From: Eriocheir sinensis
Lineage: Eukaryota > Arthropoda > Malacostraca > Decapoda > Varunidae
Direction: 5' to 3'
Length of the DNA stretch: 64,000 nucleotides
Assembly (NCBI RefSeq): GCF_024679095.1
Contig: NW_026111206.1
Coordinates: forward strand, 536,001 to 600,000
Positions 27,278 through 42,829 of the stretch are shown one piece after another. Positions within the stretch are counted from its first letter, which is position 1. Each line of letters opens with the position of its first letter. Made by a program: the position numbers and the translations under genes. The notes under the pieces are model-generated. The model ran no database searches. It had not been told where the DNA came from and saw only the letters and a program-made list of their open reading frames with translations.

Positions 27278-29745
27278 AAATATACAAAATGCACATAAAA
27301 TAAGATAAATTTATATAAAACAATATACAAAGATACACAGAAGTAATTAAATTTGTATGAAAATAGATATACAAAATACACAAAATAAGCTTAATTTGAG
27401 TTGAATTATATGTACAAGATAATTTAAATAAAGTAAATTTGTATCAAAATATTTTTACAAATACAAATATAATTACGTAAATTTTATATAAAATCATATA
27501 AACAAAATACACATTAAATAATGTAATTACGTATAAAAAATATATACAAAATACACATATAATCATGTAATTCGTATCAAAATAAATAAACAAAATACCA
27601 ATAAAATAATGTAAATTTTATGAGAAAACATATACAAAATACAAATAAAATAAATAAATTTCTATAAAATATATGTACAAAATGCACATAAAATAAATTT
27701 GCATTAAAAATATATAAAACACACATTACATAATGTAAATGAGTATAAACATATGTATACAAAATACCTATGAAAAAATCTAAATTCGTATCGAGTTAAA
27801 TAAAGAAAACACCAATAAAATAATGTAATTTTGGATGAAAGTATATATAGAAAATACACATAAAATTACGTAAATACAAATACAAATATACACATAAAAT
27901 AATTTAAAATTGAATGAAATAAATATACAAAATAATCATAATATAAGGTAAATTTGTAATAAAAAATATGTAAAAATACACGTAAAATAATATAAATTTG
28001 TATGAAAATATATATACAAATACACATAAAATAACATGAATTTGTATAAAATTTGTATCAAAATAAATAGGAATACACACAATAAAATAATGTAAATTTT
28101 TATTAAAATATATATTCAAAATACACATAAAATAATGTAAATACGTAGAAAAATATATATATACAAAATACACATAAAATAATGTAAACTCGTATCAAAA
28201 TAAATAAACAAAATTATAATAAAAGATTGTATATATGTAGGAAAATATATACACAAAATACAAATAAAATAACTAAAATTTGTATAAAAATAAATACAAA
28301 AATACACAAAAATAACTTAAATTTGTTTGAAAATAGATATGCAAAATACACATAAAGTTAGGCAAATTTGTATTGAAATACATATACAAAATACACATAA
28401 AATAATGTAAATTTGTATGAAAATATATAAACAAATACACATAAAATAACGTAAATTTGGATAAAATATATATACAAAATATACATTAAATAATGTAAAT
28501 ATGTATAAAAATATATATACAAAATACACATAGAATAATGTTAAATCGTATCAAAATAAATAAACAGAATATCAATAAAATAATTTAAATTTGTATGAAA
28601 ATAAAGATGCAAAATACCCATATAATAACGCATATATGCATAAAAATATATATACAAAAATACACATGAAATAATTAAATTTGTATTGAAATAAATATAC
28701 AAAATGCATATACAATAAAGTAAATTTGTATTAAAATACATATGCAAAATACACATCAAAAATGTAAATTTGTATCAAAATATATATACGAATACACATA
28801 AATAGAGCAAATTTCTATGAAAATATACATACAAAATAAATATAAAATGATGTAAATAGTATAAAAATATATATACCAAACACACTTAAAATAATGTAAA
28901 TTCGTATCAAAATAAACAAACAAAATTCCGATAAAAGAACGTATATTTGTAGGAAAATAAATATACAAAATACACATAAAATAACGAAAATTTGTATAAA
29001 AATATATACAAAAAAAACAAAAATAATTTCAATTTTTATGAAAATTGATATGCAAAATACACATATAATTAGTTAAATTTGTACAAATTTGTACATGTAC
29101 AAAATACACATATAATAATGAAAATTTGTATGAAATGAAAACAAATACACATAAAATAACGTACATTTGTATTAAATATATTTACAAAATACACATGGAA
29201 AATAATGTAAAATCGTATCAAAATAAATACACAAAATATCAATAAAATAATGTAAATTTGTATGAAAATAAAGATGCAAAATACCAATAAAATAAAGCAT
29301 ATTTTTATAAAAATACATATACATAAATACACATTCAATAATTAAATTTGTAGTAAGATTAATATACAAAATGCACATACAATAAGGTAAATTTTTATTA
29401 AAAAAATATGCAAAATACACATAAAACAATGTAAATTTGTTTCAAAATATATATACGAATACACATAAAATAACGCAGATTTCTATAGAAATATATATAC
29501 AAAATATACTTGAGATGCTGTAAATACGTATAAAAAAATGTATACAAAATACACATAAAATAATGTAAATTCGTTTCAAAATAAATAAACAAAATACCAA
29601 TAAAGAAATGTGTATTTGTATAAAAATAAATATACAAAATACACATAAAATATCGTAAATTTATATAAAACTATATACAAAAATACACAAAAGTAGTTAA
29701 ATTTGTATGAAAATAGATATACAAAATACACATAAAATAAACTAA
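27278..29745 (-). repeat. Satellite segment, monomer strand on -
   Basis: About 55 monomers. To about 29.13 kb it is a direct copy of 42.83-44.70 kb, at an offset of about 15.55 kb. Both contain the tandem ACAAATTTGT words at 29090/44650. It ends at ACTAAATTTGTGTATTTTTG. Confidence 0.87.
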
Positions 29746-29975
29746 ATTTGTGTATTTTTGTATATACTTTTATATCAATTTACGTTATTTTATGTGTATT
29801 TTGTATATTTATATTTATACAAATACACATTCTTTTATTAGTATTTTGTTTATTTATTTCGATACGAGCTTACGTTATTTTATGTGTATTCGTATATATA
29901 TTTTGAAACAAATTTTACATTGGTTTATATGTATTTTGCACATCTATTTCAATATAAATTTTCCTTATTGTATAC
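29746..29975 (+). repeat. Short + satellite segment
   Basis: About five monomers, from a GTGTATTTTTGTATATACTT variant to CCTTATTGTATAC. The same short block, with the same right-hand fusion, occurs at 47199-47562. Confidence 0.83.
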
Positions 29976-29997
29976 AAAAATACACAAAAATAATTTA
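29962..29997. other. Recurrent + to - junction (TTATTGTATACAAAAATACA)
   Basis: A CCTTATTGTAT variant runs directly into ACAAAAATACACAAAAATAA of the opposite strand. The identical fusion lies at about 47550-47585. GTATAC at the breakpoint is itself palindromic. Confidence 0.82.
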
Positions 29998-32383
29998 AAT
30001 TTGTATGAAAAGAAATATACAAAATACACGTAAAATTAGGAAAATTTGTATTGAAATACATATACAAAATACACTTCAAATAATGTAAATTTGAATGAAA
30101 ATATATAAACAAACACACTTAAAATAACGTAAATTTGTATAAAATTTATATGCAAGATACACATTAAATAATGTAAATGTGTATAAAAAAATATATACAA
30201 AAAACAAATAAAATAATGTCAAATCGTATCAAAATAAATACACAGAATATCAAAAAAATAATGTAAATTTGTATGAAAATAGAGATGCAAAATTCCCAAA
30301 AAATATCGCATTTAAAAAAAATATATATACCAAAATACACATAAAATATTTAAATTTGTATTGAAATAAATATACAAAATGCATATACAGTAAGGTAAAT
30401 TTGTATTGAAAGAGATATTCTAAAATACATATAAAACAATGTAAATTTGTTTCAAAATATATATACGAATACACATAAAATAGCGTAGATTTCTATAAAA
30501 ATATATTCAAAATACACATAAAATGAAGTAAATACGTATAAAAAAATGAATACAAAATACACATAAAAATCGTATCAAAATAAATAAACAAAATACCAGT
30601 AAAAGAATATGTATTTGTATAAATTTAATTTATCGTAAATTTGTATAAAACTATATACAAAAATACACACAAGTAATTAAATTTGTATGAAAATATATAT
30701 ACAAAATACAGCTAAAATAAGCTAAATTTGAATTGAAATGTACATACAAAATACATAAAATAATGTAAATCTGTATCGAAATATTTATACAAATACATAT
30801 AATAACGTAGATTTGTTTAAAAATATATAAACAAAATACACATTAAGTAATGTAAATACGTATAAAAAATATGTACAAAATACACATATAATCATGTAAT
30901 TCGTATCAAAATAAATAAACAAAATAGCAATAAAATAATGAAATTTCTATGAGAAAACATATACAAATAACGCAAATTTCTATAAAAATATATGTACAAA
31001 AATGCACATAAAATAAAGTAGATTTGCATAAAAATATATATACAAAACACACACTAAATAATGTAAATGCGTACATAAAATAACCTAAATTTGTATAAAA
31101 CTATATACAAAAATAAACAAAAATAATTTAAATTTGATTGAAAAGAAATATACAAAATAAACATAAAATTAGGTAAATTTGTATTAAAATACATATACAA
31201 AATACACATCAAATAATGTAAATTTGAATGAAAATATATAAACAAATACACTTAAAATAACGTAAATTTGTATAAAATATATATCCAAGATACACATTAA
31301 ATAATGTAAATGTGTATAAAAAAATATATACAAAAAACAAATAGAATAATGTAAAATCGTATCAAAATAAATACACAGAATATCAATAAAATAATGTAAA
31401 TTTGTATGAAAATAAAGATGCAAAATTCCCAAATATTATCGTATTTTTTATAAAAATATATATACCAAAATACACATAAAATATTTAAATTTGTATTGAA
31501 ATAAATATACAAAATGCATATACAGTAAGGTAAATTTGTATTGAAAGAGATATTCAAAAATACATATAAAACAATGTAAATTTGTTTCAAAATATATATA
31601 CGAATACACATAAAATGAAGTAGATTTCTATAGAAATATATATACAAAATACATATGAAATTATGTAAATACGTATAAAAATATATATACAAAATACATA
31701 TCAAATAATGTAAATTCGTGTCAAAATAAATAAACAAAATATCATGAAAAGAATGTGTATTTGTATGAAAATAGATAATAGATAATAAATTTGTATAAAA
31801 TATATATGCAAGATACACATTAAATAATGTAAATATGTATAAAAAAGTATATACAAAAGACAAATAGAATAATGTAAAATCGTATCAAAATAAATACATC
31901 GAATATTAATAAAATAATGTAAATTTGTATGAAAATAAAGATGCAAAATTCCCATAAAATAGCGCATTTCTTATAAAAATATATATACCAAAATACACAT
32001 AAAATATTTAAATTTGTATTGAAATAAATATACAAAATGCACATACAATTAGGTAAATTTGTATTGAAAGAGATATGCAAAAATACATATAAAACAATGT
32101 AAATTTGTTTCAAAATATATATACGAATACAAATAAAAAAACGTAGATTTCTATAAAAATATAGATACAAAATACACATAAAATTAGATAAATACGTATA
32201 AAAAAATGTATACAAAATACACATAAAATTATGTAAATTTGAATGAAAATAAATAAACAAAATACCTATAAAAGAATGTGTATTTGGATAAATATAAATA
32301 TACAAAATACACATACAAAATAAACATAAAATAAGGTAGATTTGTAATAAAATATATGTACAAAATACACAAAAAATAATGTA
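29976..32383 (-). repeat. Satellite segment, monomer strand on -
   Basis: About 54 monomers. Its first 1 kb and the 31.1-31.7 kb part resemble each other and 47.56-48.1 kb. It holds two similar higher-order passes around 31.3-32.3 kb, each with the ATCGTATCAAAATAAATACA variant. It ends in ATAATGTATGTTAATGTGTA. Confidence 0.87.
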
Positions 32384-32940
32384 TGTTAATGTGTATTCGC
32401 ATATATATTTTGAAACAAATTTACATTATTTTATATGTATTTTGCATATCTATTTCAATACAAATTTATCTTATTGTATGTGCATTTTGTATATTTATTT
32501 TGATACAAATTCAAATATTTTATGTGTATTTTGGTATCACTAATTTTATAAAAAATGCGTTATTTTATAGGTATTTTGCATCTTAATTTTCATACAAATT
32601 TACATTATTTTATTAATATTCTGTGTATATATTTTGATACGATTTTACATTATTCTATTTGTGTTTTGTATATATTTTTTTATACATATTTACATTATTT
32701 AATGTGTATTTTGTATATATATTTCATACAAATTTACGTTATTATATGTGTATTTGTTTATATATTTTCTTTCAAATTTACATTATTTTATGTGTATTTT
32801 GTATATGTATTTCAATAGAAATTTTTGTGTATATTTGTATATAGTTTTATACAAATTTATGTTATTTTATGTACGCATTTACATTATTTAATGTGTTTTG
32901 TATATATATTTTTATCCAAAGTTACTTTATTTTACGCACA
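32384..32940 (+). repeat. Satellite segment, monomer strand on +
   Basis: About 12 monomers. Part of it resembles 1.49-1.87 kb in the same orientation, for example the TTTTGGTATCA variant. A fusion near 32812 (CAATAGAAATTTTTGTGTAT) skips one monomer. Confidence 0.85.
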
Positions 32941-32945
32941 TGTGC
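32936..32945. other. Perfect palindrome GCACATGTGC at an inversion junction
   Basis: A perfect 10-bp palindrome with four of its ten bases G or C besides the central CATG, unusually GC-rich for this array. It lies exactly where the monomer strand changes from + to -. Confidence 0.85.
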
Positions 32946-33310
32946 ACATAAAATAACGTAAATTTGTATAAAACTATATACAAAAATACACAGAAGTAAT
33001 TAAATTTGTATGAAAATAGATATACAAAATACACACAAAATAAGTTAAATTTGAATTGAAATATATATACAAAATACATAAAATAAAGTAAATTCGTTTC
33101 AAAATATTTTTAACAAATACACATATAATAACGTAAATTTGTATAAAAATATATAAACAAAATACACATTAGTAATGTAAATACGTATAAAAAAATATTA
33201 ACAAAATACACAAATAATCAAGTCATTCGTATCAAAATAAATAAACAAAAAACTAATTAAATAATGTAAATTTGTATGAGAAAACATATACAAAATACAC
33301 ATAAAAAAAC
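32941..33310 (-). repeat. Short inverted satellite segment
   Basis: About eight monomers, closely matching about 13460-13850 in the same direction. Shared oddities include AATCAAGTCATTCGTATC/AATGAAGTCATTCGAATC and CAAAAAACTAATTAAATAAT. Confidence 0.84.
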
Positions 33311-33366
33311 GTTTTAATATTTAAATACAAATTTAACTTATTACAATATTATATATACAATATTAT
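33311..33366. other. Scrambled insert with repeated ACAATATTAT
   Basis: A small piece in + sense, AATATTTAAATACAAATTTA, is followed by two copies of ACAATATTAT (33343-33352 and 33357-33366). This sequence does not fit either flanking monomer series and looks like a rearrangement scar. Confidence 0.6.
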
Positions 33367-36300
33367 TACAAAATATACATAAAATAACGAAAATTTATAT
33401 AAAAATTTATACAAAAAAAAAACACAAAAATGATTTCAATTTGTTTGAAAATAGATATACAAAATACACATATAATTAGTTAAATTTGTCTTTAAATACA
33501 TGTACAAAATCATTATAAAATAATGTAAATTTTTATGAAATGAAAACATATAAACATAAAATAACGTACATTTGTATAAAATATATATACAAAATACACA
33601 TAGAATAATGTAAAATCGTATCAAAATAAGTACACAGAATATCAATAAAATAATTTAAATTTGTATGAAAATAAAGATGCAAAATACCCATAAAATAAAG
33701 CATATTTTTTTTAAAAATACATTTACAAAAATACACATAAAATAATTAAATTTGTATTAAAATTAATATACAAAATGCTCATACAATAAGGTAAATTTGT
33801 ATTGAAAAAATACGCCAAATACACATAAAACAGTGTAAATTTGTTTCAAAATATATATACGAATACACATAAAATAACGTAGATTTCTATAGAAATATAT
33901 ATACAAAATACACATGAAGTGATGTAAATACGTATAAAAATATATATACAAAATACACATTAAATAATGTAAATTCGCGTCAAAATAAATAAACAAAATA
34001 TCAATACAAGAATGTGTATTTGTATGAAAATAGATATACCAAATACACTTAAAATAACCTAAATTTGTATCAAGCTATATACAAAAATACACAAAAATAT
34101 TTTAAATTTGTATGAAAATAAATATACAAAATACACATAAAATTAGGTAAATTTGTATTGAAATACATATACAAAATACACATAAAATAATGTAAATTTT
34201 TATGAAATTAAAACAAATTCACATAAAATAACGTACATTTGTATAAAATATATATACAAAATATACATAGAATAATGTATAATCGTATCAAAATAAATAC
34301 ACAGAATATCAATAAAATAAAGTAAATTTGCATAAAAATATATATACAAAACACACATTAAGTAATGTACATGCGTATAAAAATATGTATACAAAATACC
34401 AATGAAATAATCTAAATTTGTATCGAATCAAATTAACAAAATACCAAAAAAATAATGGAATTTTGGATGAAAATATATATTGAAAATACACATAAAATAA
34501 CCTAAATACAAATACAAATATACACATAAGATAATTTAAAATTGAATGAAATAAATATACAAAATAAACATAAATAAGGTAAATTTGTAATGAAATATAT
34601 GTACAAAATACACATAAAATAATATAAATTTGTATGAAAATATAAATACAAATACACATAAAATAACATGAATTAGTATAAAAATATATATTCAAAATAA
34701 ACATTAAATACTGTATAAAAATATATATACACAATAAAGTAAATTTGTATTGAAATAGATATGCAAAATACACATAAATAATGTAAATTTGTATCAAAAT
34801 ATATATACGAATACACCTAAAATAGAGTAAATTTCTATGAAAATATACATACACAATACATATCAAATGATGTAAATAAGTATAAAAATATATATATATA
34901 TCAAATACACCTAAAATAATGTAAATTCGTATCAAAATATATAAACAATATTCCGATAAAAAACGTATATTTGTAGGAAAATAAATACCGAAAATTCACA
35001 TAGAATAACGAAAATTTGTATAAAAATATATTAAAAAAAAAATAATAATATCAATTTGTATGAAAATAGATATACAAAATACACATATAATTAGTTAAAT
35101 TTGTATTTCAATACATGTACAAAATACACGTAAAATTATGTAAATTTGTATGAAATGAAAACAAATACACATAAAAAATCGTACATTTGTATAAAATATA
35201 TATACTCAATACACATAGAATAATGTAAAATCGTATCAAAATAAGTACACAGAATATCAATAAAATAATTTAAATTTGTATGAAAATAAAGATGCAAAAT
35301 ACCCATAAAATAATGCATATTTTTTTTAAAAATACATATACAAAAATACACATAGAATAATTAAATTTGTATTAAAATTAATATACAAAATGCATATACA
35401 ATAAGGTTAATTTGAATTCAAAAAATACGCAAAATACACATAAAACAGTGTAAATTTGTTTCAGAAAATATATACGAATACACATAAAATAACGTTGATT
35501 TCTATAGGAATATATATACAAAATACACATGAGATGATGTAAATACGTATAAAAATATATATACAAAATACACATTAAATAATGTAAAATCGCGTCAAAA
35601 TAAATAAACAAAATATCAATAAAAGAAAGTGTATTTGTATGAAAATAGATATACAAAATACACATAAAATAACCTAAATTTGCATCAAACTATATACAAA
35701 AATACACAAAAATATTTTAAATTTGTATGAAAATAAATATACAAAATACACATAAAATTAGGTAGATTTGTATTGAAATACATATACAAAATACACATAA
35801 AATAATGTAAATTTGAATGAAAATACATAAACAAATACACTTAAAATGACGTAAATTTGTATAAAAAAATATATACAAAACACAAATAGAATAATGTAAA
35901 ATCGTATCAAAATAAATACACAGAATATTAATAAAATAATGTAAATTTGTATGAAAATAAAGTGGCAAAATATCGATAAAATAACGCATTTTTTTTATAT
36001 ATATAAAAATATATATACCAAAATACACATAAAAAAAATTCAATTTGTATTAAAATAAATATATAAAAAACCCATACAATAAGGTAAATTTGTATTGAAA
36101 TAGATATGCAAAATACATATAAAACAATGTAAATTTGTTTCAAAATATATATACGAATATACATAAAATAACGTAGATTTCTATAAAAATATATATACAA
36201 AATACACATAAAATTAAGTAAATACGTATAAAAAAAATGCATACAAAATACACATAAAATAATATAAATTCGTATCAAAATAAATAAACAAAATACCAAT

Positions 36301-37540
36301 AAAAGAATGTGTATTTGTAAAACACATATAATTAGTTAAATTTGTATTTTAATACATGTACAAAATACACATAAAATTATGCAAATTTGTATGAAATGAA
36401 AACAAATACACATAAAATAACGTACATTTGTATAAAATATATATACAAAATACACATAGAATAATGTAAAACCGTATCAAAATAAGTACACAGAATATCA
36501 ATAAAATAATTTAAATTTGTATGAAAACAAAGATGCAAAATACCCATAAAATAAAGCATATTTAAAAAAAAATACATATACAAAAATACACATAGAATAA
36601 TTAAATTTGTATTAAAATTAATATACAAAATGCACGTACAATAAGGTAAATTTGTATTGAAAAAATACGCAAAATACTCATAAAACAGTGTAAATTTGTT
36701 TCAAAATATATATACGAATACACATAAAATAACGTTGATTTCTATAGGAATATATATACAAATACACATTAAATGATGTAAATACGTAAAAATATATATA
36801 CAAAATACACAATAATATAAATTAAATGTCAAAATAAATAATCAAAATATCAATAAAAGAATGTGTATTTGTATGAAAATAGATATTCAAAATACACATA
36901 AAATAACCTAAATTTGTATCAAACTATATACAAAAATACACAAAAATATTTTAAATTTTATGAAGATAAATATATAAAATACACATAAAATTAGGTAAAT
37001 TTGTATTGAAATACATATACAAAATACACATAAAATAATGTAAATTTGAATGAAAATACATAAATAAATACACTTAAAATAAAGTAAATTTGTATAAAAA
37101 AAATATATACAAAACACAAATAGAATAATGTGAAATCGTATCAAAATAAATACACAGAATATTAATAAAATAATGTAAATTTGTATGAAAATAAAGAGGC
37201 AAAATACCCATAAAATAACGCATTTTTTTTATTTATAAAAATATGTATACCACAATACACATAAAAAAATTAAATTTGTATTAAAATAAATATATAAAAA
37301 ACACATACAATAAGGTAAATTTGTATTAAAATAGATATGCAAAATACATATAAAACAATGTAAATTTGTTTTAAAATATGTATACGAATACACATAAAAT
37401 AACGTAGATTTCTATAAAAATATATATACAAAATGCACATAAAATGAAGTAAATGAAAATACATATACAAAATACACATATAATTAGTTAAATTTGTATT
37501 TAAATACATGTACAAAATACACATAAAATAATGTAAATTT
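33356..37540 (-). repeat. Long satellite segment, monomer strand on -
   Basis: About 93 monomers and several higher-order passes. The passes at about 33.5-34.2, 35.1-36.3 and 36.3-37.3 kb resemble each other and the + sequence at 16.3-18.3 kb in reverse. A degraded patch with small deletions is at about 36765-36850. ATATATATATATCAAATAC near 34890 is an early, short TA expansion. Confidence 0.88.
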
Positions 37541-39807
37541 GAACGTTCTTTTATCGGAATTTTGTTTATTGATTTTGATACGAATTTTCATTATTTTAGG
37601 TGTATTTGATATATATATATTTTTATACTTATTTACATAATTTAAATGTATTTTTAATATATATTTTCATAGAAACTTACTCTATTTTATGTGTATTCGT
37701 ATATATATTTTGATACAAATTTACATTATTTATGTGTATTTAGCATATCTATTTCAATACAAATTTTCTTTATTGTATGTGCCTTTTGTATATTTATTTT
37801 GATACAAATTTAATTATTTTATGTGTATTTTTGTATATATATATATTTTAAACAAATATGCGTTATTATATGGGTATTTTGCATCTTTATTTTCATACAA
37901 ATTTACATTATTTTATTGATAGTCTGTTTATTTATTTTGATACGATTTTACGTTATTCTGTGTATTTTGTATACATATTTTTAGACATATTTACATTATT
38001 TAATGTATATTTTGTACATATATTTTATGGAAATTTACGTTATCTTATGTGTATTTGTTTATATAGTTTCATACAAATTTACATTATTTTATGTGTATTT
38101 TGTATATGTATTTCAATAAAAATTTGCTTAATTTCATTTGTTTTTTGCATATCTATTTTCAAACAAATTTAAATTATTTTTGTGTATTTTTGTGTATATT
38201 TTTATACAAATTTTTGTTATTTTATTTGTATTTTGTATATATATTTTCCTACAAATATACATTCTTTTATTGGAAATTTTGTTTATTTATTTTGATACGA
38301 ATTTACATTATTATATGTGTATTTTGTATATATATTTTCTATGTATTTACATTATTTAATGTGTATTTGTATATATATTTCATAAAATTTACGTTATTTT
38401 ATTGTGTATTCGTATATATTTTGATACAAATTTACATTATTTTATGTGTTTTTTGCATATCTATTTCAATAAAAATCTACCTTATTGTATGTGTATTTTG
38501 TATATTTATTTTAATACAAATTTTTGTATATATATTTTTTTTAAATATGAGTTATTTTATGGGTATATTCCATTTTTACATTACGTACATAGCTTTTATA
38601 CGTATTTACATTATCTAATGTGTATTTTGTTTATATATTTTTATACAAATTTACGTTATTATATGTGTATTTGAATATATATTTTGATACAAAATTACAT
38701 TATTTTATGTATTTTCTATATTTATTTCAATTCAAATTTAGCTTAATTTATGCCTTTTGTATATCTATTTTCATACAATTTTTTTTTGTTTATTTTTGTA
38801 TATAGTTTTATACAATTTTACGTTATTTTATGTGTATTTTGTATATTTATATTTATACAAGTACACATTCTTTTATTGGCATTTAGTTTATTTATTTTGA
38901 TACGAATTTACATTATTTTATGTGTATTTTGTATACATTTTCTTATACGTATTTACGTCATTTTATGTGTATTTTTTATATATATTTTTATAGAAATCTA
39001 CGTTATTTTATGTGTATTTGTATATATATTTTGAAAGAAATTTACATTGTTTTATATGTATTTTGCATATCTACTTCAATACAAATTTACCTTATTGTAT
39101 GTTCATTTTGTATATCTATTATAATACAAATTTAAATATTTTATATGTATTTTAGTATATATATTTTCATAAAAAATGCGTTGGTTTATGGGTATTTTGC
39201 ATCTTTATTTTCATACAAATTTACATTATTTTATTAATATTCTGTGTATTTATTTTGATACTATTTTACATTATTCTATTTGTCTTTTGTATATATTTTT
39301 TTATACATATTTACATTATTTAATATGTATTTTATATATATATTTCATACAAATTTACGTTTTTTTAAGTGTATTTGTTTATATATTTTCATTCAAATTT
39401 ACATTATTTTATGTGTATTTTGTAAATGTATTTCAATACAAATTTACCTAATTTTATGTGTATTTTGTATATTAATTTTCATACAAATTTAAATTATTTT
39501 TTGTGTATTTTTGTATAGAGTTTTATACAAATTTACAATATTTAATGTGTATTTTGTATATCTATTTTCATACAAATACATATTCTTTTATTGGATTTGT
39601 TTTTATTTATTTTGACACGAATTTACATTATTTAATGTGTATTGTGTAAATATATTTTTCTACGTATTTACATTATTTTATGTGTATTTTGTATATATAT
39701 TTCTATAGAAATCTACATTATTATATGTATTCGTATATATATTTTGAAACAAATATACATTGTTTTATGTGTATTTTGCATATTCTTTCAATACAAATTT
39801 ACCTTAT

Positions 39808-39998
<191 letters not shown>

Positions 39999-40200
39999 TT
40001 TAAATATGAGTTATTTTATGTATATTTTGTATATCTATTTTCATACAAATTTAATTACTTTTGTGTATTTTTGTATATACTTTTACATCAATTTACGTTA
40101 TTTTATGTGTATTTTGTATATTTATATTTATACAAATACACATTCATTTATTAGTATTTTGTTTATTTATTTAGATACGAGTTTACATTATTTTATGTGT

Positions 40201-40220
40201 ATTGTATTGTATTGTATTGT
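40201..40220 (+). repeat. (ATTGT)4 pentanucleotide repeat
   Basis: Four copies of ATTGT lie immediately before the second copy of the 2.44-kb duplication. The first copy has a single TATTGTATG at the equivalent position (about 37771). Confidence 0.9.
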
Positions 40221-42245
40221 ATGTGCCTTTTGTATATTTATTTTGATACAAATTTAATTATTTTATGTGTATTTTTGTATATATATATTTTAAACAAATA
40301 TGCGTTATTATATGGGTATTTTGCACTTTATTTTCATACAAATTTACATTATTTTATTGATAGTCTGTTTATTTATTTTGATACGATTTTACGTTATTCT
40401 GTGTATTTTGTATACATATTTTTAGACATATTTACATTATTTAATGTATATTTTGTACATATATTTTATGGAAATTTACGTTATCTTATGTGTATTTGTT
40501 TATATAGTTTCTTACAAATTTACATTATTTTATGTGTATTTTGTATATGTATTTCAATAAAAATTTGCTTAATTTCATGTGTATTTTGCATATCTATTTT
40601 CAAACAAATTTAAATTATTTTTGTGTATTTTTGTGTATATTTTTATACAAATTTTTGTTATTTTATTTGTATTTTGTATATATATTTTCCTACAAATATA
40701 CATTCTTTTAGAGGAAATTTTGTTTATTTATTTTGATACGAATTTACATTATTATATGTGTATTTTGTATATATATTTTTCTATGTATTTACATTATTTA
40801 ATGTGTATTTTGTATATATATTTTCATAAAAATTTACGTTATTTTATTGTGTGTATTCGTATATATTTTGATACAAATTTACATTATTTTATGTGTTTTT
40901 TGCATATCTATTTCAATAAAAATCTACCTTATTGTATGTGTATTTTGTATATTTATTTTAATACAAATTTTTGTATATATATTTTTTTTAAATATGAGTT
41001 ATTTTATGGGTATATTCCATTTTTACATTACGTACATAGCTTTTATACGTATTTACATTATCTAATGTGTATTTTGTTTATATATTTTTATACAAATTTA
41101 CGTTATTATATGTGTATTTGAATATATATTTTGATACAAAATTACATTATTTTATGTATTTTCTATATTTATTTCAATTCAAATTTAGCTTAATTTATGC
41201 CTTTTGTATATCTATTTTCATACAATTTTTTTTTGTTTATTTTTGTATATAGTTTTATAAAAATTTACGTTATTTTATTTTTATTTTGTATATTTATATT
41301 TATACAAGTACAAATTATTTTATTGGCATTTAGTTTATTTATTTTGATACGAATTTACATTATTTTATGTGTATTTTGTATACATTTTCTTATACGTATT
41401 TACGTCATTTTATGTGTATTTTGTATATATATTTTTATAGAAATCTACGTTATTTTATGAGTATTTGTATATATATTTTGAAAGAAATTTACATTGTTTT
41501 ATATGTATTATGCATATCTATTTCAATACAAATTTACCCTACTGTATGTTCATTTTGTATATCTATTGTAGTTCAAATTTAAATATTTTAAGTGTATTTT
41601 GGTATATATATTTTCATAAAAAATGCATTGGTTTATGGGTATTTTGCATCTTTATTTTCATACAAATTTACATTATTTTATTAATATTCTGTGTATTTAT
41701 TTTGATACTATTTTACATTATTTTATTTGTCTTTTGTATATATTTTTTTTATACATATTTACATTATTTAATGTGTATTTTATATATATTTTTCATACAA
41801 ATTTACGTTTTTTAAGTGTATTTGTTTATATTTTCATTCAAATTTACATTATTTTATGTATTTTGTAAATGTATTTCAATACAAATTTACCTAATTTTAT
41901 GTGTATTTTGTATATTAATTTTCATACAAATTTAAATTATTTTTGTGTATTTTGTATAGAGTATAATTCAAATTTAACTTATTTAATGTGTATTTTGTAT
42001 ATCTATTTTCATACAAATACACATCTTTTATTGATATTTTGTTTATTTATTTTGACAAGAATTTACATTATTTAATGTGTATTGTGTATATATATTTTTA
42101 TACGTATTTACATAATTTCATTTGTATTTTGTATACATATTTCTACACAAATTACATTATTTTATATGTATTCGTATATATATTTTGAAACAAATTTACA
42201 CTGTTTTATGTGTATTTTGCATATTTTTTTAATACAAATTTACCT

Positions 42246-42417
<172 letters not shown>

Positions 42418-42829
42418 TTATGTAATTTTATATGTGTATATATATATTTATAATTTGATACAAATTCATGTAATATTTAATATTTTGTATATATATTTTC
42501 ATACAATCTACATTATTTTATATGCATTTTGTATATATTTCATTACAAATTTACCTTTATTTTATGTTTATTTTGAATATTTATTTCAAATTTTAAATTA
42601 TTTTATGTGTATATATATTTTTGTATTTATTTTATGTGTATTTTATATATATATATTCATCAAAAATTAAATTATTTTATTGGTATTTTGTTAGTTAAAT
42701 TAGATACGAATTTAGATTATTTCATAGGTATTTTGTACACACATTTTTATACGCATTTACATTATTTAATGTGTGTTTTGTATATCTATTTTTAAGGAAA
42801 TTTACTTTATTTTATGTGTATTTGTATAA

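Noticed and set aside
34309..34935. Open reading frame of 208 codons on -
   Set aside because: Only repeat-derived Tyr/Phe/Ile-rich sequence, openness explained by the stop-free monomer. No start context or codon-use signal.
40579..41121. Hydrophobic 180-codon frame that might suggest a membrane protein
   Set aside because: Tyr/Phe/Ile/Leu richness is the direct result of T-rich codons (TAT, TTT, ATT, TTA). The other two frames look equally 'transmembrane'.
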